Shown here piece by piece: positions 27,021-37,447 of a stretch of 64,000 nucleotides of DNA. The stretch spans positions 62,001 through 126,000 of the forward strand of contig JAPFFF010000031.1 of NCBI GenBank assembly GCA_039105265.1. The letters run 5' to 3'. Position 1 is the stretch's first letter, and every line of letters begins with the position of its first letter. The translations under genes were made by a program, and so were the position numbers. The notes under the pieces were generated by a model. It ran no database searches, was not told the DNA's origin, and was given only the letters and a program-made list of their open reading frames with translations. The stretch is from Tritrichomonas musculus (taxonomy: Eukaryota > Parabasalia > Tritrichomonadida > Tritrichomonadidae).

Positions 27021-28031
27021 TTATTTTCTATTTACATACATGGTTCTATGGACATTTGATATTGTGAACAGCCCCGTTTCTTCAATTTTTCTCTTCAATT
27101 CATCAAATGTTAAATTGATTTTAAAAGTGGATTTAAACTTGTTTTGGACATCTTTTAACAAAAATCTATCTATCGAAGGATAATTTTTGAGCAAAAACTC
27201 TTTCATATCATATCTGTTTTCATCAGGCATTTCTATGTATTGTTTATCAATCTCTTGCTGTTCTCTTTGCTCTTCTCTCATCCTCTCTATTTGAAAGAGG
27301 CTATAATTGTATTTTCTCCTTGCTGCATCACATTTTGAGCATGATTTATTGGTTTGGGCATTGTTATTGGCTATCATACCGTTGAGTCGTATAATATTTT
27401 CAGAAGCTTCTTTGACACTACATTTATCAATAAATCCGAATGAAAAGTCATCGGGATCATCACACAACAAGGCATCTGTCGGATAAACATTATATGGCTG
27501 TCCAAATTTATCTTTTCTAATGATACTTAGCGCAGTCATGAGAGCAAAAGATATGAATGATTGGTAGTGCAGGTACTCGTCTGAATTATATATATCGACC
27601 ACATTACAGTATATTTTATCACACTTTTCATTTATAGAATTGTGATTGCAGTGGTAGCCTATCATGTCATAATTTACTTTTCGAATGAATTTTTTTATTT
27701 CCGATGAGTCTGTCTTCAATTCCATAATTTGTTGGAAAATAGGCACATCTGGCTTGCTCTGTGTGATGTCGTTTAATTTTGGCAGGGAATGAAATATTGT
27801 AAAAATATCACGGATGAGATTTGTATTTGTTTCGACATTTAGCTTATATTTTACCGGGTCGTAGTTATCATTCAACAAATCATTTTTCAATTCCATCTTC
27901 TTCTGTTCAAAGTTCATATTATAGAATTCAGACACTTCTTTTGAAAAACTACATTCGGTCAAAGAGTTGTCTTGGGCAAGAGTAATGGCTGTAATGCTGG
28001 TTTGATTTGTTGCTGCGGGGAGGAGGGTCAT
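27021..28031 (-). CDS. Hypothetical protein in an inverted-repeat-flanked cassette
   Basis: 336 residues, not recognised. A cysteine/histidine-rich middle (GYHCNHNSINEKCDKIYC, and NKSCSKCDAARRK) suggests metal binding. The end (FLLKDVQNKFKSTFKINLTFDELKRKIEETGLFTISNVHRTMYVNRK) looks like a winged-helix or primase-tail type DNA-binding fold. Exact 30-bp inverted repeats lie just outside both ends of the gene. In A it sits upstream of the polymerase gene on the same strand. Could be a replication accessory protein of A, or cargo of a small mobile cassette. Confidence 0.5.
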   Translation of the reverse strand: MTLLPAATNQTSITAITLAQDNSLTECSFSKEVSEFYNMNFEQKKMELKNDLLNDNYDPVKYKLNVETNTNLIRDIFTIFHSLPKLNDITQSKPDVPIFQQIMELKTDSSEIKKFIRKVNYDMIGYHCNHNSINEKCDKIYCNVVDIYNSDEYLHYQSFISFALMTALSIIRKDKFGQPYNVYPTDALLCDDPDDFSFGFIDKCSVKEASENIIRLNGMIANNNAQTNKSCSKCDAARRKYNYSLFQIERMREEQREQQEIDKQYIEMPDENRYDMKEFLLKNYPSIDRFLLKDVQNKFKSTFKINLTFDELKRKIEETGLFTISNVHRTMYVNRK

Positions 28032-28073
28032 TTGGCCTAAAAATAAAAAATTGAAAAAAAAATTGAAAGGTGA

Positions 28074-28103
28074 AGTTGGAGGTGAAAATTCACCCGTTCA
28101 CCT
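28074..28103 (-). repeat. Inverted repeat, right arm
   Basis: Exact inverse of 26980-27009. The two arms enclose about 1.1 kb with a single gene. Confidence 0.85.
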
Positions 28104-28789
28104 GTAGACGAAAAAACATGAAAAAATGAAGATTGGGATTTAAGAATGGGATGGAAAAATGAAAATGGGATTGATTGAAAAACACCTAAATATTAGGCCT
28201 TTTATTGCCGAAAAAGTGCTTAAATTAGCTCTTTTTCTAAAAACCCCTATCCCATATATAATCCCATTTTTAATCCCATTTATATATATATATATATAAT
28301 ATTATTATACTATATATTACATTATATAACTCTACTATAGTTCGTATATATATATATATGTTTTGAAAATTTTCGGGGAGCCAAAAAATGGGATAAAAAT
28401 GGGATTGGCAAAAAATGACTGAAATAATTGAATTATCCTCTGAAATAGAAAGAAAATTGACTATAAGAACGTTTAAAAATATTGAATATTCATCGAGATA
28501 TAAACAAGGCAAATTTCAATAAAGATACCTTCAAATCTGTATGTACGATTCACGAAGTGAACTTGCCTATCGGCAATAGAGCTTTTTCAATACTGATTGA
28601 ATATTTGAATTCTCCTCTGAAATAGGAAGGAACTTCTCTCTTGAACCATTCAAAAATATTGAATATTCATCGAGATATAAGCAAGGCAAAATTCAATACT
28701 TATCTGGCCACATTCATCCATAATATTTATTTATCTATACGTTTAATTTATTTTTTTACTCTGATATTTTTTTTCAAATAACATTTCAT

Positions 28790-28887
28790 GAAAAAATTTT
28801 AAAAAAATAATTTGAAAGAAAAAATTTTAAAAAAATAATTTGAAAGAAAAAATTTTAAAAAATAATTTGAAAGAAAATATTTTAAAA
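28790..28887. repeat. Tandem repeat, about 30-bp unit, three copies
   Basis: Units contain AAAATTTTAAAAAAATAATT followed by TGAAAG, in a row. Confidence 0.8.
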
Positions 28888-29080
28888 GCCTTCTCAAATC
28901 TAAAATCTTTGCCGATTAGGTTTTTCAATGCCCTCTCAAATCTAAAATTTTCCTCTGAATTTCTTATGTTAATGCCGCACTATCTTATGTTAATGCCGCA
29001 CTAACCAAAATTTTACTCACAATTATGAGGCAAAATTTTTCCGATCATTTTTTTCAATACCCTCTCAAATCTAAAATTTT

Positions 29081-29199
29081 TGTCGACCGTTTATTCATCT
29101 GTACGTTTATTGTCGACCGTTTATATTCGTACGTTTATTCATCAGTACGTTTATTCATCAGTACGTTTATTCATCAGTACGTTTATTGTCGACCGTTTA
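29081..29199. repeat. Tandem repeat GTACGTTTATTCATCA with GTCGACCGTTTAT
   Basis: 16-bp GTACGTTTATTCATCA units in several copies, mixed with three TGTCGACCGTTTA units. Confidence 0.8.
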
Positions 29200-29470
29200 A
29201 TTTTCCTAATCTTTTGGAAAACTTGAAAGTAAAATATATGAAAAAAATGAACATGCCTGCTCATACATATTTTTTTAAACTTATTTTATATTTTCCAATA
29301 TCAAAACCATGACCCCCTACTCACGCTTTTTTTCAAAAATCCCTTTTCAATAACTCGATGAATATTCAATATTTTTTAAACTTCTTATAGTGAAAAATAT
29401 TGCAAATCCAATGTAGAATCTAAATATATAATCAGAATTTAAAAATATCTATTGCTTCGTGAGATATAAA

Positions 29471-30202
29471 TCACTTCGTGAGTATATCATATATATCAGC
29501 ATCCTGGGATGGTTTTATCTTCAGAGTAATGAACAAGGGGGATTTTAAGATTACTGGCTGGAACATAAAGTCGACCAACCTCATTTCCAAATACTTTAAC
29601 GAATCTGTATTTACTTTTACTTTTATTGGTTTTGTCAAATCATAATTCACTATTAAAGCTTCCTGGTCTATTATCATTGTATCAATATTTGCGATGATGC
29701 TGGGAGTATATTCTTGGTCTCCAATAGATGAGTGCGCTGCTACACCCTGCAAAGATACTAAATATAATTTATTGGCAAAATCAAGAATTGGCAAATCTGG
29801 GACGTTGCATTCAACTCCATTTGGAAATATATGTCCAGGCTTAGTATTGAACAATCCAGTAATTAATTTTGCTCTATGGCTGCCTTCTTTGAATTTTACT
29901 GTTTGGACAGGCTTTAAAGATATGGTTCTATTGTTGACATTTTTGAAGGTAATTACAGTCTGACTTTCATTTAAAAATTTAACCAGATTTGCAAAAGAAT
30001 AGGCATACGACTCCTCGAAATCAAACTTTATCTCTCCTATTGGAGAGTCAAATATTAAATAATCATCATCGGTTAACAAAATATTGGCTTTGGTATTGAT
30101 AGACGAAACATAATACTTGACGAAAGGGCATTTCCAAGGAATATCTATATTCATTCTTACAGTATTATAATTCCCTGGCTGGCTCTGAACACTATACAGC
30201 AT
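29471..30202 (-). CDS. Candidate minor capsid (penton-type) protein of Polinton A
   Basis: 243 residues, beta-rich throughout: MLYSVQSQPGNYNTVRMNIDIPWKCPFVKYYVSSINTKANILL, KLYLVSLQGVAAHSSIGDQEYTPSII, and an end LEMRLVDFMFQPVILKSPLFITLKIKP. The last part resembles the closing strands of Polinton minor capsid proteins, where a phrase like L-L-D-x-x-G-x-P-x-x-L precedes a final strand. Assigned by resemblance only. Divergent from the fibre gene at 30222, with about 20 bases between starts. Confidence 0.45.
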   Translation of the reverse strand: MLYSVQSQPGNYNTVRMNIDIPWKCPFVKYYVSSINTKANILLTDDDYLIFDSPIGEIKFDFEESYAYSFANLVKFLNESQTVITFKNVNNRTISLKPVQTVKFKEGSHRAKLITGLFNTKPGHIFPNGVECNVPDLPILDFANKLYLVSLQGVAAHSSIGDQEYTPSIIANIDTMIIDQEALIVNYDLTKPIKVKVNTDSLKYLEMRLVDFMFQPVILKSPLFITLKIKPSQDADIYDILTK

Positions 30203-30221
30203 TATTTAATTTCAGATTAAA

Positions 30222-32748
30222 ATGTCCTTGACACTATATTCTGCAAAGAGCAAAGAAGCAAAAAAACTTAAAGCAAATGGATTTGAAATATGTGCTGGAG
30301 AAGATGAAAAAATAAATATCATCCAAGAAGATAAGCCCGATGAATACCCAAAATTTAATTGTCTATACAATAAAGCTGAAGTTGATGCCAGAGTGGTAAA
30401 TGACTATATTGAAAATGGAGGTAGTCTTAAAGGATTTGGGGATGTTCCCATAACTGAAAAATCTACACAAATACTTGAATACAAAGCATTAGCAAGAACG
30501 AATTCATTTGTTGAATCCAACAGAGAACTTATCAGAGATGAATATTGTGTTAATACATTTAATGATATTATCGAAGGGGAATCTAAGACTTGTGAAGCAA
30601 TCCATGATATGTATAGCGAATTGATGTGCACAGCAGATGGATACGAACAAGTAGTATTGGAAGAAGACAAGGGGAAATGTGAAGTAGTTAAATATGTTCA
30701 AACTCATACTGCTCCACCAGAGCCTAAGCCAACTGAACCTTTCCTCCAATACAAGTCATATCATAATTTAGCTGATATGTTGATGAATATTATGAAGAAT
30801 GAAAAGAGAAATCAAAACACAACGAGAATATTATATGAGGTATTTAATGAAGCAAACTGGATAAAACTCATAAATGGAACAAAACAATACCATTACAATC
30901 TTCAAGACAATACTCTTAAGACAATAGGATATAAATATAAAAACAGTGATGAAGAAGTTAAAGCAGACCAGTTAGTGGAAGTAGAAAGCCCGGGTGAATT
31001 TATTGATATATACATGCAAAATCAAAAAGATAATTACGCAAATATTAAACTATTTATGGGTGCTTTCCTAGCACAATATTTGGTTGAAGTAATGATAAAG
31101 AAGGGCATCAACTACATAAAAACAAGAAAGGATGCGGATAGTTTACGAATCACTATTATTGAAGATGACGGTACATCTGAAAACATCGCCCTTGGAGAAT
31201 ATTTAAATAATGTGTATGCAAGCTTAAACCATTTAACTCAAGCTCATAATGATTTGCATGATTATGTCCTCAAAATTAAATCCTGTACATGTAATCAAGG
31301 TGGAAATGTGGATGTAAATGATGACATATTTATTGAATTATTTTCTGATTTATATGATAGAGTTGATGGAGTCGAAGGCCATCTTCAAGAGCATGATATT
31401 AGTCGTTTGCATTTTGATAATCAGGTCCAGCTGGCTCAATCCCAGGTAGTCGACTTTTCAATTTTCAATAATGATGACGGTATAAATGATTTGGTAAATC
31501 AATATCAAAATCAAAATCAGCATATAGATTCCAATATACAGCATACCAATTTCATGAATGATAGGTCTTTTAATATTGATCATGATGAAAGATATTATTG
31601 GTCAGCCCTCTTTCATAGATGGGTTTTATTAACAGAAAGTGGGTATTCATTTGATGATTTTCCATCAGGCTGGAGAACAAATAGAAGCTTTGATGCGCCT
31701 CCTTCATTTATATTTGATGTGGACAGACAAAACTGGATTCAGATTATGATTACTGATTTTGATAATAAATGTCAAGGTTGGAGGAATAATGAAGATAGAA
31801 TGAGTGTGGCTGTGTATGCAGCCTTTATGGCAAACAATACAAAACAGAAAGAAGGAGATATAGTATGGGACGAAAATGAAAATGAATGGATATACTGCAA
31901 TAGTGCTGTTAGCCCTTTGAGCTTCGATATTGGAACGCCTCCTTCCCAGCCCGATGGGTCTATTTCAATTCCAGGGTCAGACCTTGAATCGTTCAAGAAA
32001 GCATTAGAAGTATATGGAAACAAATATATCGAACCACCAAAGAATTATCAATTTAATAGAGAAAAACCAATATATGGAGATGTTAATATCAAAGCAAATT
32101 TAAATGTTAATGGATTAATAAATGGAGTAGATATATCAAATTTATCATCGGGAGGGGATATTACCACATCTAATTTTACTTATCAATCTGGCTTTCCCAA
32201 ATATATTCTCACCAATAATTTGCTCAGCACAGATACTTTTAGATTATTTGATAGAGACTTTAAGATGATGGTGATAGGTGGTACAGAAGAAATACAAGAA
32301 CAAATAAAAGATACTCAGGGAAGGATAAATATATTTAAAATAATTCTTCGAAACAATATTATCATGAATGCTAATGGAAAAATAATTAAAGAGTTCTATA
32401 TCTATGCAGAAGATGGAAAAATATATAATCCAGTCCTCATACACAATACCGAGCATGATGAAACCCGGCTTAGTTATTTCCATGAAATAACAACAAATAA
32501 ATTATATATTGCTCATGATGAAGGGGTTAGAATTGATTCTTATGATTTATATCTCAAGGGAGAGCTAAGTATAATGTATTTATTGCCTCAAGACTCTTTG
32601 GTAGCTGTTGAGCCAACAATAAAGTGTGATACAATAGAGGCTAAAAATGCTCTTAAATTACATAATTCTGATATTATTTATTTATATAAACCAACAAAAA
32701 TTACTGACGCTACAATAGAAGATAAAGAATATTATAAAATGATATATG
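30222..32748 (+). pseudogene. Fibre-type gene 1 of Polinton A, segment left of element D
   Basis: Long open segment: a helical N-terminus with YNKAEVDARVVNDYIENGGSL (a repeat type seen in phage tail fibres), a central charged region, IPGSDLESFKKALEVYGNKYIEPPKNYQFNREKPIYGDVNIKANLNVNG, then beta-rich sequence ending in ALKLHNSDIIYLYKPTK. This last part closely matches the next fibre gene at 37464-40133. Likely an elongated attachment protein. Element D is inserted in this gene, so this copy is inactive. Confidence 0.65.
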
Positions 32749-32950
32749 AGTAGTATAGTATAGGCGGTGTCTCATACTTCGCCACCGCCTACACTGCTCG
32801 CCACCAAGCTCAGGTACACCTTCGCTTGGGCCTCGCTACCCGGCCAAATACCCTCTGAAAACCTATCGTAAGTACACACTCTCTACTTTCACTATTCTGC
32901 CAATGTCATTTCCAAGGTATGGAGTAGTTTTTGAATTCTACACCCGAAAA
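32749..32950 (+). repeat. Left TIR of element D
   Basis: Pairs with 35607-35829. It contains a hairpin GGCGGTG (32763-32769) / CACCGCC (32783-32789) 14 bases from the tip; the right TIR has a different but equally paired stem at the same place. Confidence 0.9.
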
Positions 32951-32973
32951 AATATCTATCAACTTTTTGTATT

Positions 32974-33411
32974 TTACTGTAATGAATGTATTACATTCTT
33001 AGTGTTATCTTCAGCTAAGATACCATTTGATGTAAAGAATGAAGAATTAATCAATATGTAATTAACTGTTGCATTGATCATGAGATTGCTACTACTTAAT
33101 GGAAATTCAATATTGTTTAACCAGATCTTAGTTGGTTCACATTGATATTCAAACTTAGGTGAATTATTAACGTTGAATGATATATTGATTTTGATTTCGT
33201 TTACACTGGTAACATTATCTCTGGTTTCATTATAAGTCAAATAGAGTGTTCCATCATATTCGTCAAGTTGTTTCTCGAATTGATAATGAATGGTATTACT
33301 ATTCGTTACATTGAATGTATACTCGATTCGTGTTAATTTATTCATTAACGCGTTTAACTTAGTTTTTAATGATTCGTTCTCTTGCTGTAGATTTGATATC
33401 TGACTGTTCAT
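32974..33411 (-). CDS. Short coiled-coil plus beta-domain protein of element D
   Basis: About 145 residues from the ATG at 33411 (MNSQISNLQQENESLKTKLNALMNKL): a coiled-coil stalk followed by a beta-rich, Asn-rich domain (LYLTYNETRDNVTSVNEIKINISFNV, TKIWLNNIEFPLSSSNLMINATVNYILI). It has the build of a short fibre or spike tip. A longer upstream frame seems to be antisense to the fibre-module piece at 33477-33638. Identity unknown. Confidence 0.45.
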   Translation of the reverse strand: MNSQISNLQQENESLKTKLNALMNKLTRIEYTFNVTNSNTIHYQFEKQLDEYDGTLYLTYNETRDNVTSVNEIKINISFNVNNSPKFEYQCEPTKIWLNNIEFPLSSSNLMINATVNYILINSSFFTSNGILAEDNTKNVIHSLQ

Positions 33412-33476
33412 TGTTACGATTTTAGTAACATTATTATCTTGATACTTCAAGGCAGTAAATATTGAAACAGGATGAA

Positions 33477-33638
33477 ATAGCATTGAAAAGTGAGATTCCT
33501 GAACCTGTTGATTTGACCAATTATGCTTTGAAAAGTGAAAATGATGAACTGAAGACAAAATTAAATAATTATATTAAATCTCATCAAGATCTAGCCAAGT
33601 TAGTAGGTGATAATGTTCACTTAACTCATTTGACTTAG
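33477..33638 (+). pseudogene. Fibre-module remnant in element D
   Basis: 54 codons reading IALKSEIPEPVDLTNYALKSEND then a helical tail. The same LKSEIP module occurs in fibre genes of A (near 40020) and B. It is a piece of a Polinton-type fibre gene carried within D, on the opposite strand to D's other genes. Confidence 0.6.
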
Positions 33639-34567
33639 TTTTTTAATGATTTAAGAATGAAGAAGATAAAATGAATATAAACCTCAGACGCAATGTTCAA
33701 AAAGAAATGGAAAAAATAAGAGAAGAAATCTTGAAGTATCTCTCCATTAGTTGGTGAATAGAATATTTCTGTAAAATGATTCTCCGAATAATTATAATAA
33801 CCATCTGTTTGTACATCTCTTTGTCTTAGTCCTTCTTTTTCTTCAATAAATGTAGGTTTCTGTTCACTTAACTTGATTTCTTCTCTTATTTTTTCCATTT
33901 CTTTTTGAACATTGCGTCTGAGGTTTATATTCATTTTATCTTCTTCATTCTTTTTATCTAATTCTTCTTGCAGCTTAGCTTTCACTTTTTCATCTTTCTC
34001 ATTAAATATTTTATTTGTGAGGTCTTCTATTACTTTTTGCAAATCTTGATATTCAGTAACTAAATTAGAATATTTTGTGCTTAATTTTAGTTCTTGGTTA
34101 TCTAAATTAAAATTATGGTCTTTATTGATTAAATCCGCACCAATATTAAACTCTGCAAATTTTGCTTCAATAGCAGCTCTCATATCATTCCATATTTCTC
34201 GTAAATCATTTTCTCTATTTAGCCAAGAATTTATATTTATGAATATCTCACTCTTTTGTTCATCTTCAAGATGGTAAAATAATTGTTCATATGAAAATTG
34301 GGGATTATCATGTTTAAGTTTATCAAATTCGTTTCGTCTATATTTTCTAACTCCAAGCGTGAATTCTATTTTTCTACTTCTAGCCAACATGAAAATTCTT
34401 CTCACGCCTACAATTGATTCCCCTCTATTCGAAGTACACCATTCTTGAGGAAAATTAAAGTAATATCGATTTGGTTTACTTATATCTCGTTCCCCATCTT
34501 CTAAAAAGTAGGCATATTCAATTGGTATAGGTGTTGGTTCTTCTGCCGGATTAAGTGATGGATACAT
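33635..34567 (-). CDS. Protein family shared by elements D and E (P-EW-TSN-GE-I-GVR)
   Basis: About 310 residues from the ATG at 34567. The N-terminal domain (INKPNRYYFNFPQEWCTSNRGESIVGVRRIFMLARSRKIEFTLGVRKY in outline) matches element E's 45581-46291 (FKYPAEWRTSNLGEKIIGVRHMSVKWREGWLNFIIYVRK), and both continue with an S/N-x-W-x-x-I/R helix and a coiled coil. The last part of the frame runs into an inverted duplication and is not typical protein. No known domain recognised. Keeping this family in two otherwise different small elements marks it as their hallmark gene. Confidence 0.6.
   Translation of the reverse strand: MYPSLNPAEEPTPIPIEYAYFLEDGERDISKPNRYYFNFPQEWCTSNRGESIVGVRRIFMLARSRKIEFTLGVRKYRRNEFDKLKHDNPQFSYEQLFYHLEDEQKSEIFININSWLNRENDLREIWNDMRAAIEAKFAEFNIGADLINKDHNFNLDNQELKLSTKYSNLVTEYQDLQKVIEDLTNKIFNEKDEKVKAKLQEELDKKNEEDKMNINLRRNVQKEMEKIREEIKLSEQKPTFIEEKEGLRQRDVQTDGYYNYSENHFTEIFYSPTNGEILQDFFSYFFHFFLNIASEVYIHFIFFILKSLKN
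33653..33952. repeat. Internal inverted duplication in element D
   Basis: 33653-33730 is an exact 78-bp inverse copy of 33875-33952, about 145 bases apart. Looks like a fold-back or template-switch product. Confidence 0.95.
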
Positions 34568-34848
34568 TTTTATAAAAATATAAAAACAAAAGTGCAAAAA
34601 CCAACCCTGAGAGGCCTTTTTCTGAATTACTTATAAAAGAGATCTACTCCAAATGAAATCCTTATTGAAAGGAGCCATCCGTTAACTAGGGGAAGTTAAT
34701 GGCCTCGATCAGGAAGATGGAAACTTAACTCAATAAGTTTTTTGTTTGCGGAATAATTGTTAACGAACAACTCACAACTTAGCCACAAATCCAAGTTTTC
34801 ACAGATTTCACTCAAAGTCCACTCTTTCTCATAACTCAGAAAAAATGC

Positions 34849-34911
34849 GTTCCGGATATATGTCGAACCTAGGATGTTAGGTAGGGAGTTTAACCATTAC
34901 GACACACGCAT
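34849..34911 (-). other. tRNA-like remnant in element D
   Basis: On the minus strand TGCGT pairs with ACGCA at the ends, with GTAATGGTTAAAC like a D arm and CTAGGTTCGACAT like a T arm. Too short and poorly paired for a normal tRNA. Confidence 0.25.
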
Positions 34912-34959
34912 AGACAAAGATGGAAACTCGATTTTGAATAAATATAAAACCAAATAAAT

Positions 34960-35600
34960 ATTGAAATATATTGTAATAACTCAAATAATATATTCAGAAT
35001 TTAGTTTTAAAAATAAACCATCCAAAAATATTCTTGTATGGGGTCATAGCTCAATGGAAATATTTGGTGGAAAGTTACATGGTTCGAAAAATAGAAAGTT
35101 CGACATTTTTTATAAAAATTAATTTTTATAAATTATAACCATAACCTTGTAAAAATAATAAAAAATTTTATCTATCAATTTATTAATAAAATTTTCTTTC
35201 ACAAATATTATAATTTTAAAGGAAAAAATTTTATTTATCAAATAATTTCATTTTAAACGTAAAAATTTTATTTCTCAATTTATGGGTAAAATTTTGTGAT
35301 GTTACATCAATGTTACATCAATATTACATTAATGTAACATCAATTTCTAACCAAAATTTAAATTCAAAAAGTTAAACAAAAATTTTGAAAATTTATTAAA
35401 ATCTATAAAAAATTAAATTCAAAAAGTGAAAAATAATATTAAAATATCTTGGTGTCTAGTTAACTTTTTAAGAATATTTTTATAAAATCTTTTCAAAATA
35501 TTTGAGAGAAAAAAATACACTTCTGGCATAAAAATATTTGAGAGAAAATATTAACTCAATCAAAACTCAATTTTTCGGGGTCGTGCCTATACAAGAAATA
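34960..35600. other. AT-rich filler of element D with a second tRNA-like piece
   Basis: No gene seen. 35039-35107 begins GGGGTCATAGCTCAATGG, like the start and D arm of a tRNA, with two GTTCGA-type boxes later, but it does not fold well. The rest is AT-rich with short repeats (GTTACATCAAT three times near 35303-35340). Confidence 0.35.
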
Positions 35601-35606
35601 CCGTAT

Positions 35607-35829
35607 TTTCGGGTGTAGAATTCAAAAAACACCATTAGAAAGCTCAAAAACTACTCCATACCTTGGAAATGACATTGGTGGAATAGTGAAAGTAGAGAGT
35701 GTGTACTTACGATAGGTTTTCAGAGGGTATTTGGCCGGGTAGCGAGGCCCAAGCGAAGGCGTATCTGAGCTTGGTGGCGAGCAGTGTAGGCTGGGGTGAA
35801 GAATGAATCCCAGCCTATACTATACTACT
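35607..35829 (-). repeat. Right TIR of element D
   Basis: Inverse of 32749-32950 with a few mismatches and about 22 extra bases at the inner side. Hairpin stem here is GGCTGGG (35789-35795) / CCCAGCC (35809-35815), unlike the left TIR but again fully paired. Confidence 0.9.
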
Positions 35830-37435
35830 ATATGAAATCCCAGATGATTACCATCTCATCGAAGGCTTCAAATTCAAGGAGTATTGCTTCGGTAATTCAT
35901 GGGAATTAGAATGGAAGGAAGATAAATGGACAGGCAATAATTTGAGCGGAAGATTAGGAGGGAGTGTCATTAACAAATTAAATAAAAGGAACACAGGGTA
36001 TTATCATAATGATAATAGAACTCATTTATGCTATGCAATGATGAAAAATGATGATATACACAACGAAATAATACCGAGAGGAGAGAAGGGTATATTGTAT
36101 AGCTTATATGCACTCGCTAGTAAAGAAGGAAAATTAGAAACCAAATTATTGTTAAACAATGATGAAATTATAAATGGGGATGAAAATCATATTAGTTGTT
36201 GGGTGTTTGAGATGGGAGGACATAATAAAGAGACATATGAAGGCTATGATTTGGTAGGTGTTGAGTGTAGATTATTTAATTATGAGGCTAATATAATTAA
36301 ATTTAATGAATTAATTCCTAAAATCTCCAGAGTATATTTAGATATTTATTTGCCAAAATCATCTACTCCTACCAGACTAGCATTCAAAATATTACCACAA
36401 ATACTTCATGTTTATGGACAGCTGAATGGAAATGTTGATTTGATAGGAGATTTGGACACAATAGATAGAATAGCCTGTGATTGGACAGATAGTTTTATCA
36501 ATCCTGAGGAAAGGAATATTGAAATATATTTACGAAAGAGCATGGCAGACCCCTTCGAAGAAATGAATTGGGATGGTAAAATGAATCCCTTTGAATATAT
36601 TATCCGGCAACAATTTTATGAGATATACCCCAATCCTAATGCAGCTACCACTTTGTATACAGATTATAATATATGCTCATCCAAAATTATTACTGCCGAC
36701 AATATTACTACGATGAGAAGTGATTTAAATTTGGTAAGTAATAACTTTGATGTTTTATCATATGACTTCAATAAATTGGAGAATAAAGTTGGCCAAATGG
36801 ATAGGAGATTAATAACAGTCGAAGATAAGACTGAACATCTAATTTCAGATATGAAGTCAATAAAGATTGTTGAAGGGATTTCTTTAGCCTTCACTATAGC
36901 AGGTGGAATAGTTGGTGGAGGCTTAGCTTTATCATCGATGGGCATTACATTTGGAGGAGCAGAAGCGTCATCAGAAGTAGCAGTAGCAGCGACAACAATA
37001 ACTCATGCTAGGACATCATTTTTATTGGAAGAGTCATATTTTAGCGGCGCTTCTCGGCTAAGAAAATTTGACCCTTGGTCTAGGACAATTTCAGACACAA
37101 ATAAAGTATTAGAATGGTGTGATGAAGGGTTAGATGAATTAGAAGATATTGCTTTCGAAAATGATTTTGACGATCCAGACAAGGGGGTAATGACTCTTCA
37201 GGCAACATTTAATTTATGTAATATTTTCAGAGATTCTTTGAAGCCTGTTTTCAAAATATTAGCTAACGAAATAAAATCTGTTCAAAGCACAAAGCATCCC
37301 CTAGATGATATAGATATGACTGCTTATATTACAAAATTGGAAGTCAAAGAAATACTGGAGCAAAAGGATTTATATATCGATTCATTGGAGAAAAGGATTG
37401 CTGCATTGGAGAAGAAGTGTGCAAATATTGAGTAG
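35830..37435 (+). pseudogene. Fibre-type gene 1 of Polinton A, segment right of element D
   Basis: Starts directly after D's target duplication with sequence (EGFKFKEYCFGNSWELEW) that parallels EFKFSEYCFGNKWILSW in the second fibre gene. Further on it has NPFEYIIRQQFYEIYPNPNAATTLYTDYN and KIITADNITTMRSDLN, nearly the same in both genes, then a coiled coil, a hydrophobic Gly/Ala-rich helix (VEGISLAFTIAGGIVGGG) and a C-terminal coiled coil. Inactive because of element D. Confidence 0.65.
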
Positions 37436-37447
37436 AATAGGGAAATA

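Larger units (their letters stand above)
28104..29470. other. Repeat-rich spacer in Polinton A
   Basis: No convincing gene. It contains a TA microsatellite at about 28280-28300, two direct copies of a roughly 100-bp block with AAAATATTGAATATTCATCG (28416-28522 and 28590-28700) plus an inverted piece near 29355, two tandem arrays, a doubled TCTTATGTTAATGCCGCAC (28966-29003) and repeated CTTCGTGAG motifs. Divergent genes flank it, so it may hold an origin or promoters; this is not shown. Confidence 0.6.
23777..32748. mobile_element. Polinton (Maverick) A, middle part
   Basis: Part of element A between inserted elements B and D. It holds most of A's DNA polymerase gene, an inverted-repeat-flanked gene, a repeat-rich spacer, a candidate minor capsid gene and the first part of a fibre gene. 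Confidence 0.85.
32749..35829. mobile_element. Element D, 3.1-kb Polinton-ended small element
   Basis: TIRs of 202 and 223 bp with tips AGTAGTATAGTATAGGC (AGTAG as in B and E), flanked by the direct repeat TATATGA (32743-32749 and 35829-35835; a 6-base duplication plus one shared tip base). It is inserted in A's fibre gene. It carries a coiled-coil/beta protein, a fibre-module piece, a protein family shared with element E, tRNA-like sequences and AT-rich filler. It has no polB, integrase, ATPase or capsid gene, so it must depend on other elements. Internally rearranged, with perhaps two to four breaks. Its TIRs differ by a few bases outside a variable hairpin, so it is older than B but still young. 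Confidence 0.85.
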
